21,335 bases of DNA from Altererythrobacter sp. (GTDB lineage Bacteria; Pseudomonadota; Alphaproteobacteria; Sphingomonadales; Sphingomonadaceae). The translations under genes were made by a program, and so were the position numbers. The notes under the pieces were generated by a model that worked only from the letters and a program-made list of their open reading frames with translations, ran no database searches and had not been told where the DNA came from. The stretch spans positions 1 to 21,335 of the forward strand of contig JALZVZ010000310.1 in assembly GCA_023299945.1 (NCBI GenBank). The letters run 5' to 3'. Below are positions 14,329-21,335 of this stretch, one piece after another (the first letter of the stretch is position 1; each line of letters opens with the position of its first letter).

Positions 14329-14393
14329 CCCGGTTTCAACAATTGGGAACTTGACCCGATCGAAACCGGGGTCCGTTTGTCTGGTCAGGCCCC
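14329..14393. repeat. Further inverted repeats between the SDR gene and pspC
   Basis: CCCGGTTTC (14329-14337) and GAAACCGGG (14362-14370) are nine-base perfect arms with a 24-base loop. A third weaker stem, GGGGTC (14368-14373) with GGCCCC (14388-14393), overlaps it and would compete. With the terminator next door this makes three consecutive hairpins in under 100 bases. Confidence 0.5.
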
Positions 14394-14608
14394 TAGTCAG
14401 CGATCAATGCGATGGCGACATAGGCTAGGCCTGCTGTGCCGACACTGACGAATGCGCCTACAACAAATCCAACGCGCACGATCATCGGGTCAATTCCGGC
14501 GTATTTGGCGATCCCGCTGCACACGCCTGACAATTTGGCATTGGTGCGATCAAGGCGGAATCTCTTAGATGGCGCGCCGCTGTTTTCATTCTTGGCAATC
14601 TTGCTCAT
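14393..14608 (-). CDS. PspC-domain membrane protein
   Basis: A 71-residue protein consisting of a short polar N terminus (about 1-20) and one PspC domain: RLDRTNAKLSGVCSGIAKYA (18-37), GIDPMIVRVGF, then a transmembrane helix (about 45-69). PspC-family proteins sit in the inner membrane and take part in phage-shock (envelope stress) responses. It is shorter than E. coli PspC (119) and lacks the C-terminal periplasmic part, so I do not assign the symbol. Its ATG overlaps the stop of the upstream small peptide (ATGA), indicating translational coupling. Third gene of an operon apparently driven by sigma-54, as E. coli pspA is. Confidence 0.88.
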   Translation of the reverse strand: MSKIAKNENSGAPSKRFRLDRTNAKLSGVCSGIAKYAGIDPMIVRVGFVVGAFVSVGTAGLAYVAIALIAD

Positions 14609-14727
14609 GCGAACATCGCGATGTTGGTGGTTGCTGGGATGATGGCAGTGGCGAACATTATGGCCGACAAAGCCAAAGCGCCGAAACCTGCGACAAAACG
14701 GTTTGAGTGGTCAGTTGCGAAAAACAT
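14605..14727 (-). CDS. Small membrane peptide (40 aa), paralogue of its upstream neighbour
   Basis: A short frame starting at 14727 with AAGGAA upstream and ending in the pspC start (ATGA overlap). It encodes a 40-residue peptide with a short polar head (FFATDHSNR), a hydrophobic span (about 11-31, ending IMFATAIIPATT) and a tail NIAMFA. The segment ATAIIPATT and the final FA are identical in the next upstream peptide, so the two come from one ancestor. Ribosome site, coupling to pspC and paralogy together make it a real gene. Function unknown; a PspB-like or regulatory transmembrane partner of PspC is a guess. Confidence 0.75.
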   Translation of the reverse strand: MFFATDHSNRFVAGFGALALSAIMFATAIIPATTNIAMFA

Positions 14728-14774
14728 TGAGTAGTTCCTTTTAAATGTGTTTGATTGAGAAGCGTGAAGTGCGA

Positions 14775-14894
14775 TTAAGCAAAGACGCCAGTGGTGGTTG
14801 CCGGGATGATTGCGGTGGCCATCAGAACGCTCGAAATTGCGAGTGAGAAAACAGCAGCGATCAGCTTGTGGGCGGTTTCAGAAGTAGCAGTCAT
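14775..14894 (-). CDS. Small membrane peptide (39 aa), first gene of the sigma-54 operon
   Basis: Starts at 14894 with AAAAGGAA upstream and ends TAA at 14777-14775. The 39 residues comprise a polar head (TATSETAHK), a hydrophobic span (about 10-30, LIAAVFSLAISSVLMATAII) and PATTTGVFA. It shares ATAIIPATT and the FA end with the 40-residue peptide 47 bases downstream. The predicted sigma-54 transcript start (about 14944) leaves a 50-base leader. No annotated family is known to me. Translation is inferred, not proven. Confidence 0.72.
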   Translation of the reverse strand: MTATSETAHKLIAAVFSLAISSVLMATAIIPATTTGVFA

Positions 14895-14954
14895 GGTTCG
14901 TATTCCTTTTAATTTTTGGGCCAGTGAGACCGTCTCGCTGGTTGTCCTATGCTT

Positions 14955-14970
14955 TGCAGATGCCGTGCCA
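14955..14970 (-). promoter_or_regulatory. Sigma-54 (-24/-12) promoter of the small-peptide/pspC operon
   Basis: Minus strand TGGCACGGCATCTGCA matches TGGCACR-N4-TTGCW with one mismatch (C for the first T of TTGC); the invariant GG and GC have exact spacing. Expected start about 14944. It lies in a gene-free spacer and points to the small peptides. Confidence 0.7.
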
Positions 14971-15043
14971 GTTTTGAAAAACCGCAGAATTCTGCCGTTT
15001 TCTGATATGAACGGATTTTACAAATATTCACGAATCCAAACAG

Positions 15044-15074
15044 TTGGTGAATTACACCAATAATTGGCTTGGTG
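15044..15074 (-). promoter_or_regulatory. Upstream activator palindrome, possible PspF-type site
   Basis: Minus strand TTGGTGTAATTCACCAA (15060-15044) is a nearly perfect 17-base palindrome (six-base arms). Beside it CCAATAATTGG (15057-15067) forms a second dyad and another TTGGTG lies at 15069-15074. It sits 100-130 bases upstream of the predicted sigma-54 start, the usual place for an enhancer-binding activator. From memory the core resembles E. coli PspF sites, but I cannot verify that. It also lies 56-86 bases before recF. Confidence 0.5.
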
Positions 15075-15129
15075 ATTTTCCAGCCTAAGACATGGCTAAA
15101 TACGCAGCCAATGCTAATCTGGATGCAGT

Positions 15130-16218
15130 ATGGCTCTCGACCGCATCATTCTTTCCACTTTCCGCAATCACGCGGACAGCGAATTGAACAAAACTGCCCA
15201 ATTCAATCTGCTGGTCGGGGAGAATGGCGCGGGCAAAACCAATGTGCTGGAAGCTTTATCGCTGCTGGCTCCCGGACGAGGCCTCAGGCGTGCGCCTTTG
15301 CCGGAAATGGCCGGACAAACAGGATCGGGCGGATTTGCCATTGGCGCCAGCTTGAAAGAGCAAGGCCATGAAAGCGCGCGGATCGGCACGCATGTAGAGC
15401 CGGACCAACCCAGCCGCAGATTGGTGCGCATCAATGGCGGAGCGGCCAGCGCATCGAGCATGGGCGAATGGCTGGCGATGGGCTGGCTGACCCCTGCAAT
15501 GGACGGCCTCTTTACCGATAGCGCAGGCGCACGCAGGCGCTATATCGACCGCATGGCGCTGGCGATTGATCCTGCCCATGCGCGCAACACTTCGCGTTAC
15601 GAAGCCGCAATCCGCGAGCGCAACAAGCTGCTTGAAGATAGCGGGGGCCGCCATAGCGAGGCGACATGGTTCGATGCAATTGAAGCGCAGGCAGCAGAAT
15701 TTGGTGCATTGGTCGCGGCAACCCGCCAGAATTTGATCACTGCGCTGATGGACGAACTTTCCGCCCTGCCCAATGAACCCTTTGCCAAGCCGCTGCTCAC
15801 TTACCGCGCTGGTGGCCCGCTTGGCTTTGAGGAATTGCGCGAGGAGTTTCGCCGCGCCCGCCCGAAAGATCGCGCCGCTGGACGCGCCTTGAGCGGCCCG
15901 CACCGCGATGAATTGGAAGTGGTAATGTCAGGAACAGGTCAAGTGGCCAGCCGCTGCTCCACCGGCGAGCAAAAAGCGATGCTGATCGCGGTCACGCTGG
16001 CCCATGCGACCTTGGCTGCAGAGGGCCGCCCCGGCGTATTATTGCTGGATGAAGTCGCCGCCCATTTGGATGAAATCCGCCGCGCCGCTTTATTTGAACG
16101 CCTGCGTCAAGGCGCCGCGCAGGTCTGGTTCACCGGGACAGAAACCGCGCCCTTCGGGGACATCCTCGATGAGGCCGCCGTGTGGCGCGTCAGCGGCGGG
16201 ACGTTGACACGTATTTAA
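15130..16218 (+). CDS. recF: DNA replication and repair protein RecF
   Basis: A 362-residue SMC-like ATPase that binds single/double-strand junctions and, with RecO and RecR, loads RecA at gaps. It begins with the typical LDRIILSTFRNH; Walker A is GENGAGKTN (30-38). Near the C terminus are the ABC-type signature STGEQKAM (about 276-283) and Walker B LLLDEVAAHLDE (about 302-313), followed by VWFTGTE. Length is usual for the family. Here it stands alone, not in the dnaA-dnaN-recF order of many bacteria. Its last four bases overlap the end of the convergent esterase gene. Confidence 0.96.
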   Translation: MALDRIILSTFRNHADSELNKTAQFNLLVGENGAGKTNVLEALSLLAPGRGLRRAPLPEMAGQTGSGGFAIGASLKEQGHESARIGTHVEPDQPSRRLVRINGGAASASSMGEWLAMGWLTPAMDGLFTDSAGARRRYIDRMALAIDPAHARNTSRYEAAIRERNKLLEDSGGRHSEATWFDAIEAQAAEFGALVAATRQNLITALMDELSALPNEPFAKPLLTYRAGGPLGFEELREEFRRARPKDRAAGRALSGPHRDELEVVMSGTGQVASRCSTGEQKAMLIAVTLAHATLAAEGRPGVLLLDEVAAHLDEIRRAALFERLRQGAAQVWFTGTETAPFGDILDEAAVWRVSGGTLTRI

Positions 16219-16934
16219 GAAGATGAGTTTTCCGGCAGCGCTGCAATCACACTCTCCACAGTCGCCTCGACCAATTGCTCAATCCCTTCAGGCGTTGGGT
16301 GAATGCGGTCTGATTGGAACAGTTCGGGCGACTGGTAAATGCTCTCCAGAAAAAACGGCACCAGATCGGCATCATGCTTTTTGGCAAGCGCGCCATAAAG
16401 CCCATCAAACTCGGCCTGAAATTCTGGCCCCAAATTGGGCGGGGCGCGCATGCCCATAATCAGCGCATCAATATCCCGCTTTTCCAATTCAGCCAGCATC
16501 GCGTCCAAATTGCTGCGGGTCTGATCAACCGGCAATTGTCGCAGCAGATCATTTCCGCCAAGCTCCACGATTACCAGATCGGGCGCCCGCTCTTGCGAAT
16601 CCAGCGTAAAGACAAAACGCTGCAAACCCGCCGCCGTTGTATCTCCTGAGACGCCAGCATTCACGACCTTTGCATTGATACCCTTGACGCGCAGGGCATT
16701 TTCCAATGTCGCGGGATAGCTTTGCGCCTGATCGACACCGTATCCTGCAAAAAGGCTATCACCAAAAGCAAGCACTGTGACCGGCTCGCCCATTATAGGA
16801 ATAGTCGCCGCTCCATCTCCGGCCGCATCAGTCGGCGCGGCTTCAGGCTGTTCCTTAGGCGCAGAGCCGCCGCAGCCGCTCAAACCAAGAGCAAGCGCCA
16901 AGCTCAGAAAAATGCACCAAACACCTTTTGTCAT
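16215..16934 (-). CDS. TesA-like SGNH/GDSL esterase, predicted lipoprotein
   Basis: A 239-residue esterase/lysophospholipase of the TesA arylesterase group. A signal peptide ends in lipobox LSGC (Cys21), followed by a low-complexity linker (about 22-48). The four SGNH blocks are complete: FGDSL (Ser60), AGVSGDTT (Gly97), GGND (Asn128) and SDRIHP (Asp209, His212). E. coli TesA is a soluble periplasmic enzyme with a cleaved signal peptide, so lipid anchoring is a difference. It is divergent from the YbbA/YbbP-type transporter over 79 bases, as in E. coli, implying a shared function. Stop codon overlaps the recF end. Predicted to act on lipid or acyl esters in the periplasm. Confidence 0.93.
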   Translation of the reverse strand: MTKGVWCIFLSLALALGLSGCGGSAPKEQPEAAPTDAAGDGAATIPIMGEPVTVLAFGDSLFAGYGVDQAQSYPATLENALRVKGINAKVVNAGVSGDTTAAGLQRFVFTLDSQERAPDLVIVELGGNDLLRQLPVDQTRSNLDAMLAELEKRDIDALIMGMRAPPNLGPEFQAEFDGLYGALAKKHDADLVPFFLESIYQSPELFQSDRIHPTPEGIEQLVEATVESVIAALPENSSS

Positions 16935-17013
16935 GCGTATCTATTCCCATCTAATAGAGGTATACCTACATCAGCCCGCTATCTTCGCGGCGCCTGTTCT
17001 AGCATCTATTCAA

Positions 17014-17724
17014 ATGAGGCCCAAAGACAAGCCTGTGACCACATCCAATAATGCAATTACCGCCCGCAATCTGACTCTAACCTTAGGCAGCGCAAGCGCG
17101 CCTGTCGAAATTTTGCGCGGGATCGATCTCGATATTGCCGCAGGCGAAGTGACCGCCCTGCTCGGCCCATCAGGCTCAGGCAAGAGTTCGTTGATGGCAG
17201 TGCTGTCGGGCTTGGAACGCGCGACCAGCGGCACTCTCAACGTCGCAGGGGCTGACTTTGCTGCGATGGGCGAGGATGGCTTGGCGCAGGCCCGCCGGGG
17301 CCGGATCGGGATTGTCTTGCAGGCATTCCACCTGTTGCCCACCATGACCGCGACGGAAAACGTTGCCACGCCAATGGAATTGAACGGTGAGAGCGATTGC
17401 CACACACGCGCCCGCGCAGAATTGGAAGCGGTGGGGCTTGGCCACAGGCTGGACCACTATCCCACGCAATTATCCGGCGGCGAACAGCAACGCGTTGCCA
17501 TTGCGCGCGCAACCGCCCCGCGCCCCACGCTGATTTTCGCTGATGAGCCAACCGGCAATCTGGATGCGGCCACCGGCGAGGAAATTATCGAACTCTTGTT
17601 TGCCCGCCGCGCAGAAACCGGCGCGACCTTGCTGATTATTACCCATGACGAGCAATTGGCAAAACGCTGCGAACGAGTGATTACCATGGCCGACGGCGTA
17701 ATCGCCTCGGATGTGCGGGCGTAA
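17014..17724 (+). CDS. ABC transporter ATP-binding protein, YbbA/LolD type
   Basis: A 236-residue ATPase that drives the permease encoded next. Motifs: Walker A GPSGSGKSS (51-59), Q-loop Gln103, signature LSGGEQQ (153-159), Walker B LIFADE (173-178), D-loop GNLDAATG, switch His211. The sequence is of the MacB/LolD/YbbA class that works with FtsX-fold permeases and powers periplasmic mechanics rather than classical import. The ATG at 17014 has no clear ribosome site; GTG 17035 is an alternative. The open frame upstream to 16777 lies antisense in the esterase gene and is not coding. Stop and next start overlap (TAATG). Confidence 0.94.
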   Translation: MRPKDKPVTTSNNAITARNLTLTLGSASAPVEILRGIDLDIAAGEVTALLGPSGSGKSSLMAVLSGLERATSGTLNVAGADFAAMGEDGLAQARRGRIGIVLQAFHLLPTMTATENVATPMELNGESDCHTRARAELEAVGLGHRLDHYPTQLSGGEQQRVAIARATAPRPTLIFADEPTGNLDAATGEEIIELLFARRAETGATLLIITHDEQLAKRCERVITMADGVIASDVRA

Positions 17725-20267
17725 TGAACGCTGGATCCGCCTCATCCGATGCCCCGCAATTAAGTTGGGGCGCGGCATGGACGATTGCACGCCGCGACCT
17801 CAATGCGCGCTTCAAAGGCCTGCGCCTGCTGTTGGTCTGCATCTTCCTTGGCACAGCGGCACTGGCGGCCATCGGCACGCTGACCGCTGCCATTGAAGGC
17901 GAGCTTGGCAGCCGCGGGCAAGTCCTGCTGGGCGGTGATTTGGAAGTTGAAGTGTGGCAGCGCGACCTTGCACCTGAGGAAAAAGCAGCGCTGGCTGAAT
18001 ATGGCGAATTGTCCGGCGGCACGCGGATGCAAGCGATGGCCAATACTGGCGAAGTGGCGGCCCCTGTCGGGCTGAAAGCTGTGGCGGACAATTGGCCACT
18101 TTATGGCGAATTTACGCTCAAGGATGGCCGCAAGGCAGGCGCCCCAAAGGCAGGCGAAGCATGGCTCCAGCAAGGCGTGGTTGACCGGCTCGGCATTGCA
18201 GTGGGCGACCGGTTTAAAATTGGCACGAGCGAACTGGTGGCGGCGGGCATTATCGATAATGAGCCGGATAAACTCTCCGAAGGGTTCCAGCTTGGCTCGA
18301 CCATAATCGTGGCCGAAAGCCTACCCGCCGTGGCGGGATTGACCGCTCCTGGCGCGCTCTATGAAAGCAAATACCGTGTGCGCTTTAATGGCGGCGAAGA
18401 ACCCTCCCTCATTGCCGAACAACTAGAAGAACAGTTCCCCGAAGCGGGCCTAGACTTCAAAACCCGCGACCGCGCATCGCCGGGCGCTGACCGGTTTGTA
18501 GGCCGCATGAGCGAATTCCTAACGCTGGTCGGCCTTGCCGCATTGGTCATCGCAGGGATCGGCATTGGCGGCGGCGTATCGTCCTATCTCGAGGCACGCC
18601 GCACCTCCATCGCCACACTGAAAGTCTTGGGCGCATCATCGCGCGACATCTCGCGCATTTACGCGCTGCAAATTGGCGCAGCCGCTTTGGTGGGCGCCGT
18701 GGCTGGCTTGATTGTCGGCGTCGGCGTCACCCCGTTCCTCGGCATGGCCCTGCAAGGTTTGCTCCCGGTTGAAGGCGGCTTTGTACTGGATGCTAGCGCC
18801 TTGCTGCTCGCGGCGGGCTTTGGCTTGTTGGTCGCTCTGGTCTTTGCCGCGACACCGATTATCCGTGCGCGCAGCTATCCGGCGATGGCGCTGATGCGGG
18901 CGCGCTCTGCTCCGCTATCAAAAGATAAAGCCGCATGGCCATGGGTCGGCGGCGGGCTTTTGGCGATTGTCGCGCTTGTGCTCATCACCAGCAATAATCC
19001 GCCGCTTGCTGGCGGGTTTTTGGCAGGGGCAGCCGCATTGCTGATATTGCTCGCAGGGCTCGGCAAAGCAATCACTTGGGCCGCGCGCAAAATCCCAAGT
19101 CCCACCAATCCGCTGATCCGCAATGCTTTGGCCAATATTCACCGCCCCGGCTCCTCCACCAGTGCACTGGTCACGGCCCTAGGCTTTGGCCTGTCAGCCT
19201 TTGTGCTGCTCGCCGCGATCCAATCCAGCATTAATGGCAATATCGACAGCAGCGTGCCGCGCGAGGCGCCCGATTATTTCGTGCTGGATATACCGCGCGA
19301 GCGATTGGGCGAATTTGAAGCGCTAGTGGCGCAAACCGATCCTGATGCGATGATCCGCGCCGTGCCAGCCTTGCGCGGCGCAATCTTGGCTTATGGCAAG
19401 GAGGACGCGATGATCCGCGTGTCTGAATTGGAAGAAATCCCTGATGGCGCATGGCCTTTGCGCGGCGAACGAGGGCTCAGCTATGCCGATGATCTGCCGG
19501 AGGGCAATGCGCTGACCGATGGCATATGGTGGAGCGCAGATTATTCCGGCGAGCCGCTGGTTTCCGTCGATGAAGAATTTGCCGAAGCGATTGATTTGGA
19601 AGTGGGCGATTATCTCACCGTGGGCATTTTGGGCGTAGAGCGCACGGCCCGCGTGGCCAGCCTGCGCACTCTCGAATGGGAAAATATGAGCTTTAACTTC
19701 GTGCTCGTCTTCAGCCCCAATGCGCTGGCCGATGCGCCGCATAATTTAACTGCGACGATTGATCTAACCGAAGGCACGCAAACCGGCGGCTTGCTGCAAA
19801 GCATGGTGCGCGAGTTTCCTTCCAGCTCCGCGATTGAAATCGGTCAAGTGCTGGAGCAGGCTAAAATCATTTTGGGCCAAGTGGGCCTTGCGACCTTTGC
19901 CGCTGCCTCCGTTGCGGTTTTGGCGGGCCTTGCAGTATTGCTCGGCGCGATCGCAGCAGCACGGGCGGCGCGCATGTATGACACGGTTGTATTGCGCGTT
20001 TTGGGCGCAAGCCGGCGGCAAATACTGACGATGCAATTGGCGGAATATGGCCTGCTGGCATTGGTCCTAGCGATTGTATCGCTGGGCATTGGCACGGGAC
20101 TAGCGTGGCTGGTTATCACGCAATTGTTTGAGTTCGATTGGTTGCCCGATTGGGGCGCGATCTTCGCGGTGTTGGGCCTTGGCCTTGGCCTTGTGATGGC
20201 GTTCGCACTGGGCGGATCACTGCCGCTGCTCAACGCAAAACCGGCGCGTGCACTGAGGGAACTATAA
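17724..20267 (+). CDS. FtsX-like ABC transporter permease, YbbP type
   Basis: An 847-residue inner-membrane permease with the YbbP layout: one N-terminal helix (about 33-52), a large periplasmic domain (about 55-255), a first FtsX core (helix about 266-288 then SYLEARRTSIATLKVLGASS, further helices about 315-390), two extra central helices (about 410-450), a second periplasmic domain (about 500-700), and a second FtsX core (helices about 720-745, 775-800, 812-835) containing RVLGASRRQIL. The two FtsX repeats look like an internal duplication. With the ATPase and the divergent TesA-like esterase it probably forms a lipid-handling complex; the substrate is not established by sequence. ATG 17724 overlaps the preceding stop. 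Confidence 0.94.
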   Translation: MNAGSASSDAPQLSWGAAWTIARRDLNARFKGLRLLLVCIFLGTAALAAIGTLTAAIEGELGSRGQVLLGGDLEVEVWQRDLAPEEKAALAEYGELSGGTRMQAMANTGEVAAPVGLKAVADNWPLYGEFTLKDGRKAGAPKAGEAWLQQGVVDRLGIAVGDRFKIGTSELVAAGIIDNEPDKLSEGFQLGSTIIVAESLPAVAGLTAPGALYESKYRVRFNGGEEPSLIAEQLEEQFPEAGLDFKTRDRASPGADRFVGRMSEFLTLVGLAALVIAGIGIGGGVSSYLEARRTSIATLKVLGASSRDISRIYALQIGAAALVGAVAGLIVGVGVTPFLGMALQGLLPVEGGFVLDASALLLAAGFGLLVALVFAATPIIRARSYPAMALMRARSAPLSKDKAAWPWVGGGLLAIVALVLITSNNPPLAGGFLAGAAALLILLAGLGKAITWAARKIPSPTNPLIRNALANIHRPGSSTSALVTALGFGLSAFVLLAAIQSSINGNIDSSVPREAPDYFVLDIPRERLGEFEALVAQTDPDAMIRAVPALRGAILAYGKEDAMIRVSELEEIPDGAWPLRGERGLSYADDLPEGNALTDGIWWSADYSGEPLVSVDEEFAEAIDLEVGDYLTVGILGVERTARVASLRTLEWENMSFNFVLVFSPNALADAPHNLTATIDLTEGTQTGGLLQSMVREFPSSSAIEIGQVLEQAKIILGQVGLATFAAASVAVLAGLAVLLGAIAAARAARMYDTVVLRVLGASRRQILTMQLAEYGLLALVLAIVSLGIGTGLAWLVITQLFEFDWLPDWGAIFAVLGLGLGLVMAFALGGSLPLLNAKPARALREL

Positions 20268-20331
20268 AAAAGAGGAAAGCGTTTTCGGCCCTCCCCCTAT
20301 CATCGACGGCTATTGCTGCCGTACGATCAAA

Positions 20332-21210
20332 CTAACTAAACGTGTCGTGGATCACATCATCCTCGATCGTCGATATCTCTGAATGCACCGCTGAGAAAAT
20401 CGCTGATATCAACGATGAGAACAAGCCAGCCAAGGCCAAAAATACTAGCAAGAACACGCCGAGCAGACCAATCGATGCGCCAAGGTTCGAGGGATCAAAC
20501 CCGTCGCCAATGCTCGCCATAGTGCCCGCCATGACAACGCCAAAGATCAGCACAATCACAAAAAAGAGCACCATTGTTACGGCGCCAATTATCAGCAAGA
20601 TGAGAAAAATTGGCAGGACGTTGCCCTTGGTCATTTTCCAGCTTCGCACAATCACAGTGATTGGGTTACGCTCCTCTTCAACGCCGACGACAGGGAAGAT
20701 CATCGAAATTCGGCAGGCGAGGTAAAAACCGAGGATAAACAACAAGAACGCAAAAATCCCCCCTAGCGCGCCGCTTACGCTCCCTGCTGCTGCGGAAAGC
20801 ATAGTCACAGGTAAGGTTATCACGATGGTGGCAATGATCAGTAGGATGAACACACCCAACATTGTCAGGCCGCCGGTAAATCCAGCCGTAAAAGATTGGC
20901 CAAAGTTTCCAGCAGTTAGCCGCGAGGCCATCGACGCCATCGATACGGACTGCGCCCCGTAGATATAAAAGCTGATTAAATAAATCAGGCCGAACCCGAA
21001 AATCATCGCTGCGCCTAGAGATTCCAAATCTGGGTCCAGGCCGCCTAAGGCCCCACCAGTATATGCATCTCCTCCAATGGCTAAAAGCGCCAGTCCGGAA
21101 ACCGCATAAGATAGAACAGTAAAAACCAGCCAAAGCCCCGCCAGCTTTAACAGTCGTTTTCCAAACATATCAAAACCGGTCGAAAACACGTTTCCTAGTT
21201 GAATCGACAT
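20332..21210 (-). CDS. Polytopic membrane protein of unknown function
   Basis: A 292-residue hydrophobic protein with about six helices (roughly 22-45, 67-90, 110-137, 142-170, 196-226, 243-268), a short amphipathic N terminus (SIQLGNVFSTGFDMFGKRLL) and an acidic C terminus (SEISTIEDDVIHDTFS). PVVGVEEERNPITVIVRSWKMTKGN between helices four and five resembles the conserved loop of glycerophosphodiester phosphodiesterase-type membrane domains and YciC-like proteins, a weak similarity judged by eye. ATG 21210 is chosen because AGGGGG lies just upstream; GTG 21216 is possible. It converges on the ABC permease, with 64 bases between and no clear terminator there. Confidence 0.82.
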   Translation of the reverse strand: MSIQLGNVFSTGFDMFGKRLLKLAGLWLVFTVLSYAVSGLALLAIGGDAYTGGALGGLDPDLESLGAAMIFGFGLIYLISFYIYGAQSVSMASMASRLTAGNFGQSFTAGFTGGLTMLGVFILLIIATIVITLPVTMLSAAAGSVSGALGGIFAFLLFILGFYLACRISMIFPVVGVEEERNPITVIVRSWKMTKGNVLPIFLILLIIGAVTMVLFFVIVLIFGVVMAGTMASIGDGFDPSNLGASIGLLGVFLLVFLALAGLFSSLISAIFSAVHSEISTIEDDVIHDTFS

Positions 21211-21266
21211 ACCCACCCCCTGCTTACTTTAGGGAATTAGACCAACACATCTTTTAAGAATTTGCA

Positions 21267-21298
21267 AAGAAAAAGGGCCTCGCATCGCTGCAAGGCCC
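21267..21298 (-). terminator. Rho-independent terminator of a gene beyond the window
   Basis: Minus strand GGGCCT (21298-21293) and AGGCCC (21280-21275) form a stem with a 12-base loop, followed by TTTTTCTTT. It implies a minus-strand gene to the right of the window ending shortly before it. Confidence 0.7.
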
Positions 21299-21335
21299 CA
21301 ATTCTTATAGTCGTCCGGTCTAAACCAAGGCTTAG

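Noticed and set aside
16777..17013. Upstream extension of the ABC ATPase frame
   Set aside because: It is antisense to the esterase N terminus, and the encoded residues do not resemble an ATPase.

Overview
The window looks like chromosomal DNA of an alphaproteobacterium, most likely a sphingomonad (Erythrobacteraceae-like). The strongest evidence is a circularly permuted, two-piece tmRNA gene on the minus strand, with the tag reading frame ANDNEALAIAA and a G3·U alanine-identity pair in its acceptor stem. Codon use is moderately GC-rich. There is no CRISPR array, insertion sequence, integrase, rRNA or ordinary tRNA.

Layout. (1) 44-5803, carbon and arginine metabolism: malate synthase G on the minus strand, then divergently a tightly overlapped operon of an M20 metallopeptidase-like hydrolase, astA and astB (arginine succinyltransferase pathway). 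(2) 5799-6182: a small conserved membrane protein behind a perfect-looking sigma-54 (-24/-12) promoter. (3) 6254-8146: an orphan P-loop NTPase and a membrane-bound diguanylate cyclase, both with codon use unlike the neighbours. (4) 8147-9557: a cold-shock protein gene with a leader hairpin and terminator, then the split tmRNA followed by hairpins whose loops share a GCAAC...GAA motif. (5) 9558-12883: mscL, then divergently a lemA-TPM-TPM-TPM envelope operon. (6) 12895-14270: a NUDIX hydrolase and an SDR oxidoreductase. (7) 14300-15074: a minus-strand operon with two mutually similar, roughly 40-residue membrane peptides and a PspC-domain protein. It lies behind a second sigma-54 promoter and an upstream 17-bp palindrome. 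(8) 15130-16218: recF. (9) 16215-20267: a TesA-like lipoprotein esterase divergent from a YbbA/YbbP-type ABC transporter. (10) 20332-21210: a polytopic membrane protein of unknown function.

How the parts may work together. The hydrolase-astA-astB operon probably degrades arginine through N-succinylarginine. The M20 enzyme is a plausible stand-in for the missing AstE, because the CPG2-like branch cleaves N-acyl-glutamates. The two sigma-54 promoters both precede small membrane proteins, one with a PspC domain. This suggests an envelope-stress (Psp-like, PspF/sigma-54) regulon that includes two small proteins too short for ordinary gene calling. That operon and the repeated hairpins beside ssrA are the most novel items here. 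Residue numbers are hand counts, and family assignments are by motif recognition without any database search.
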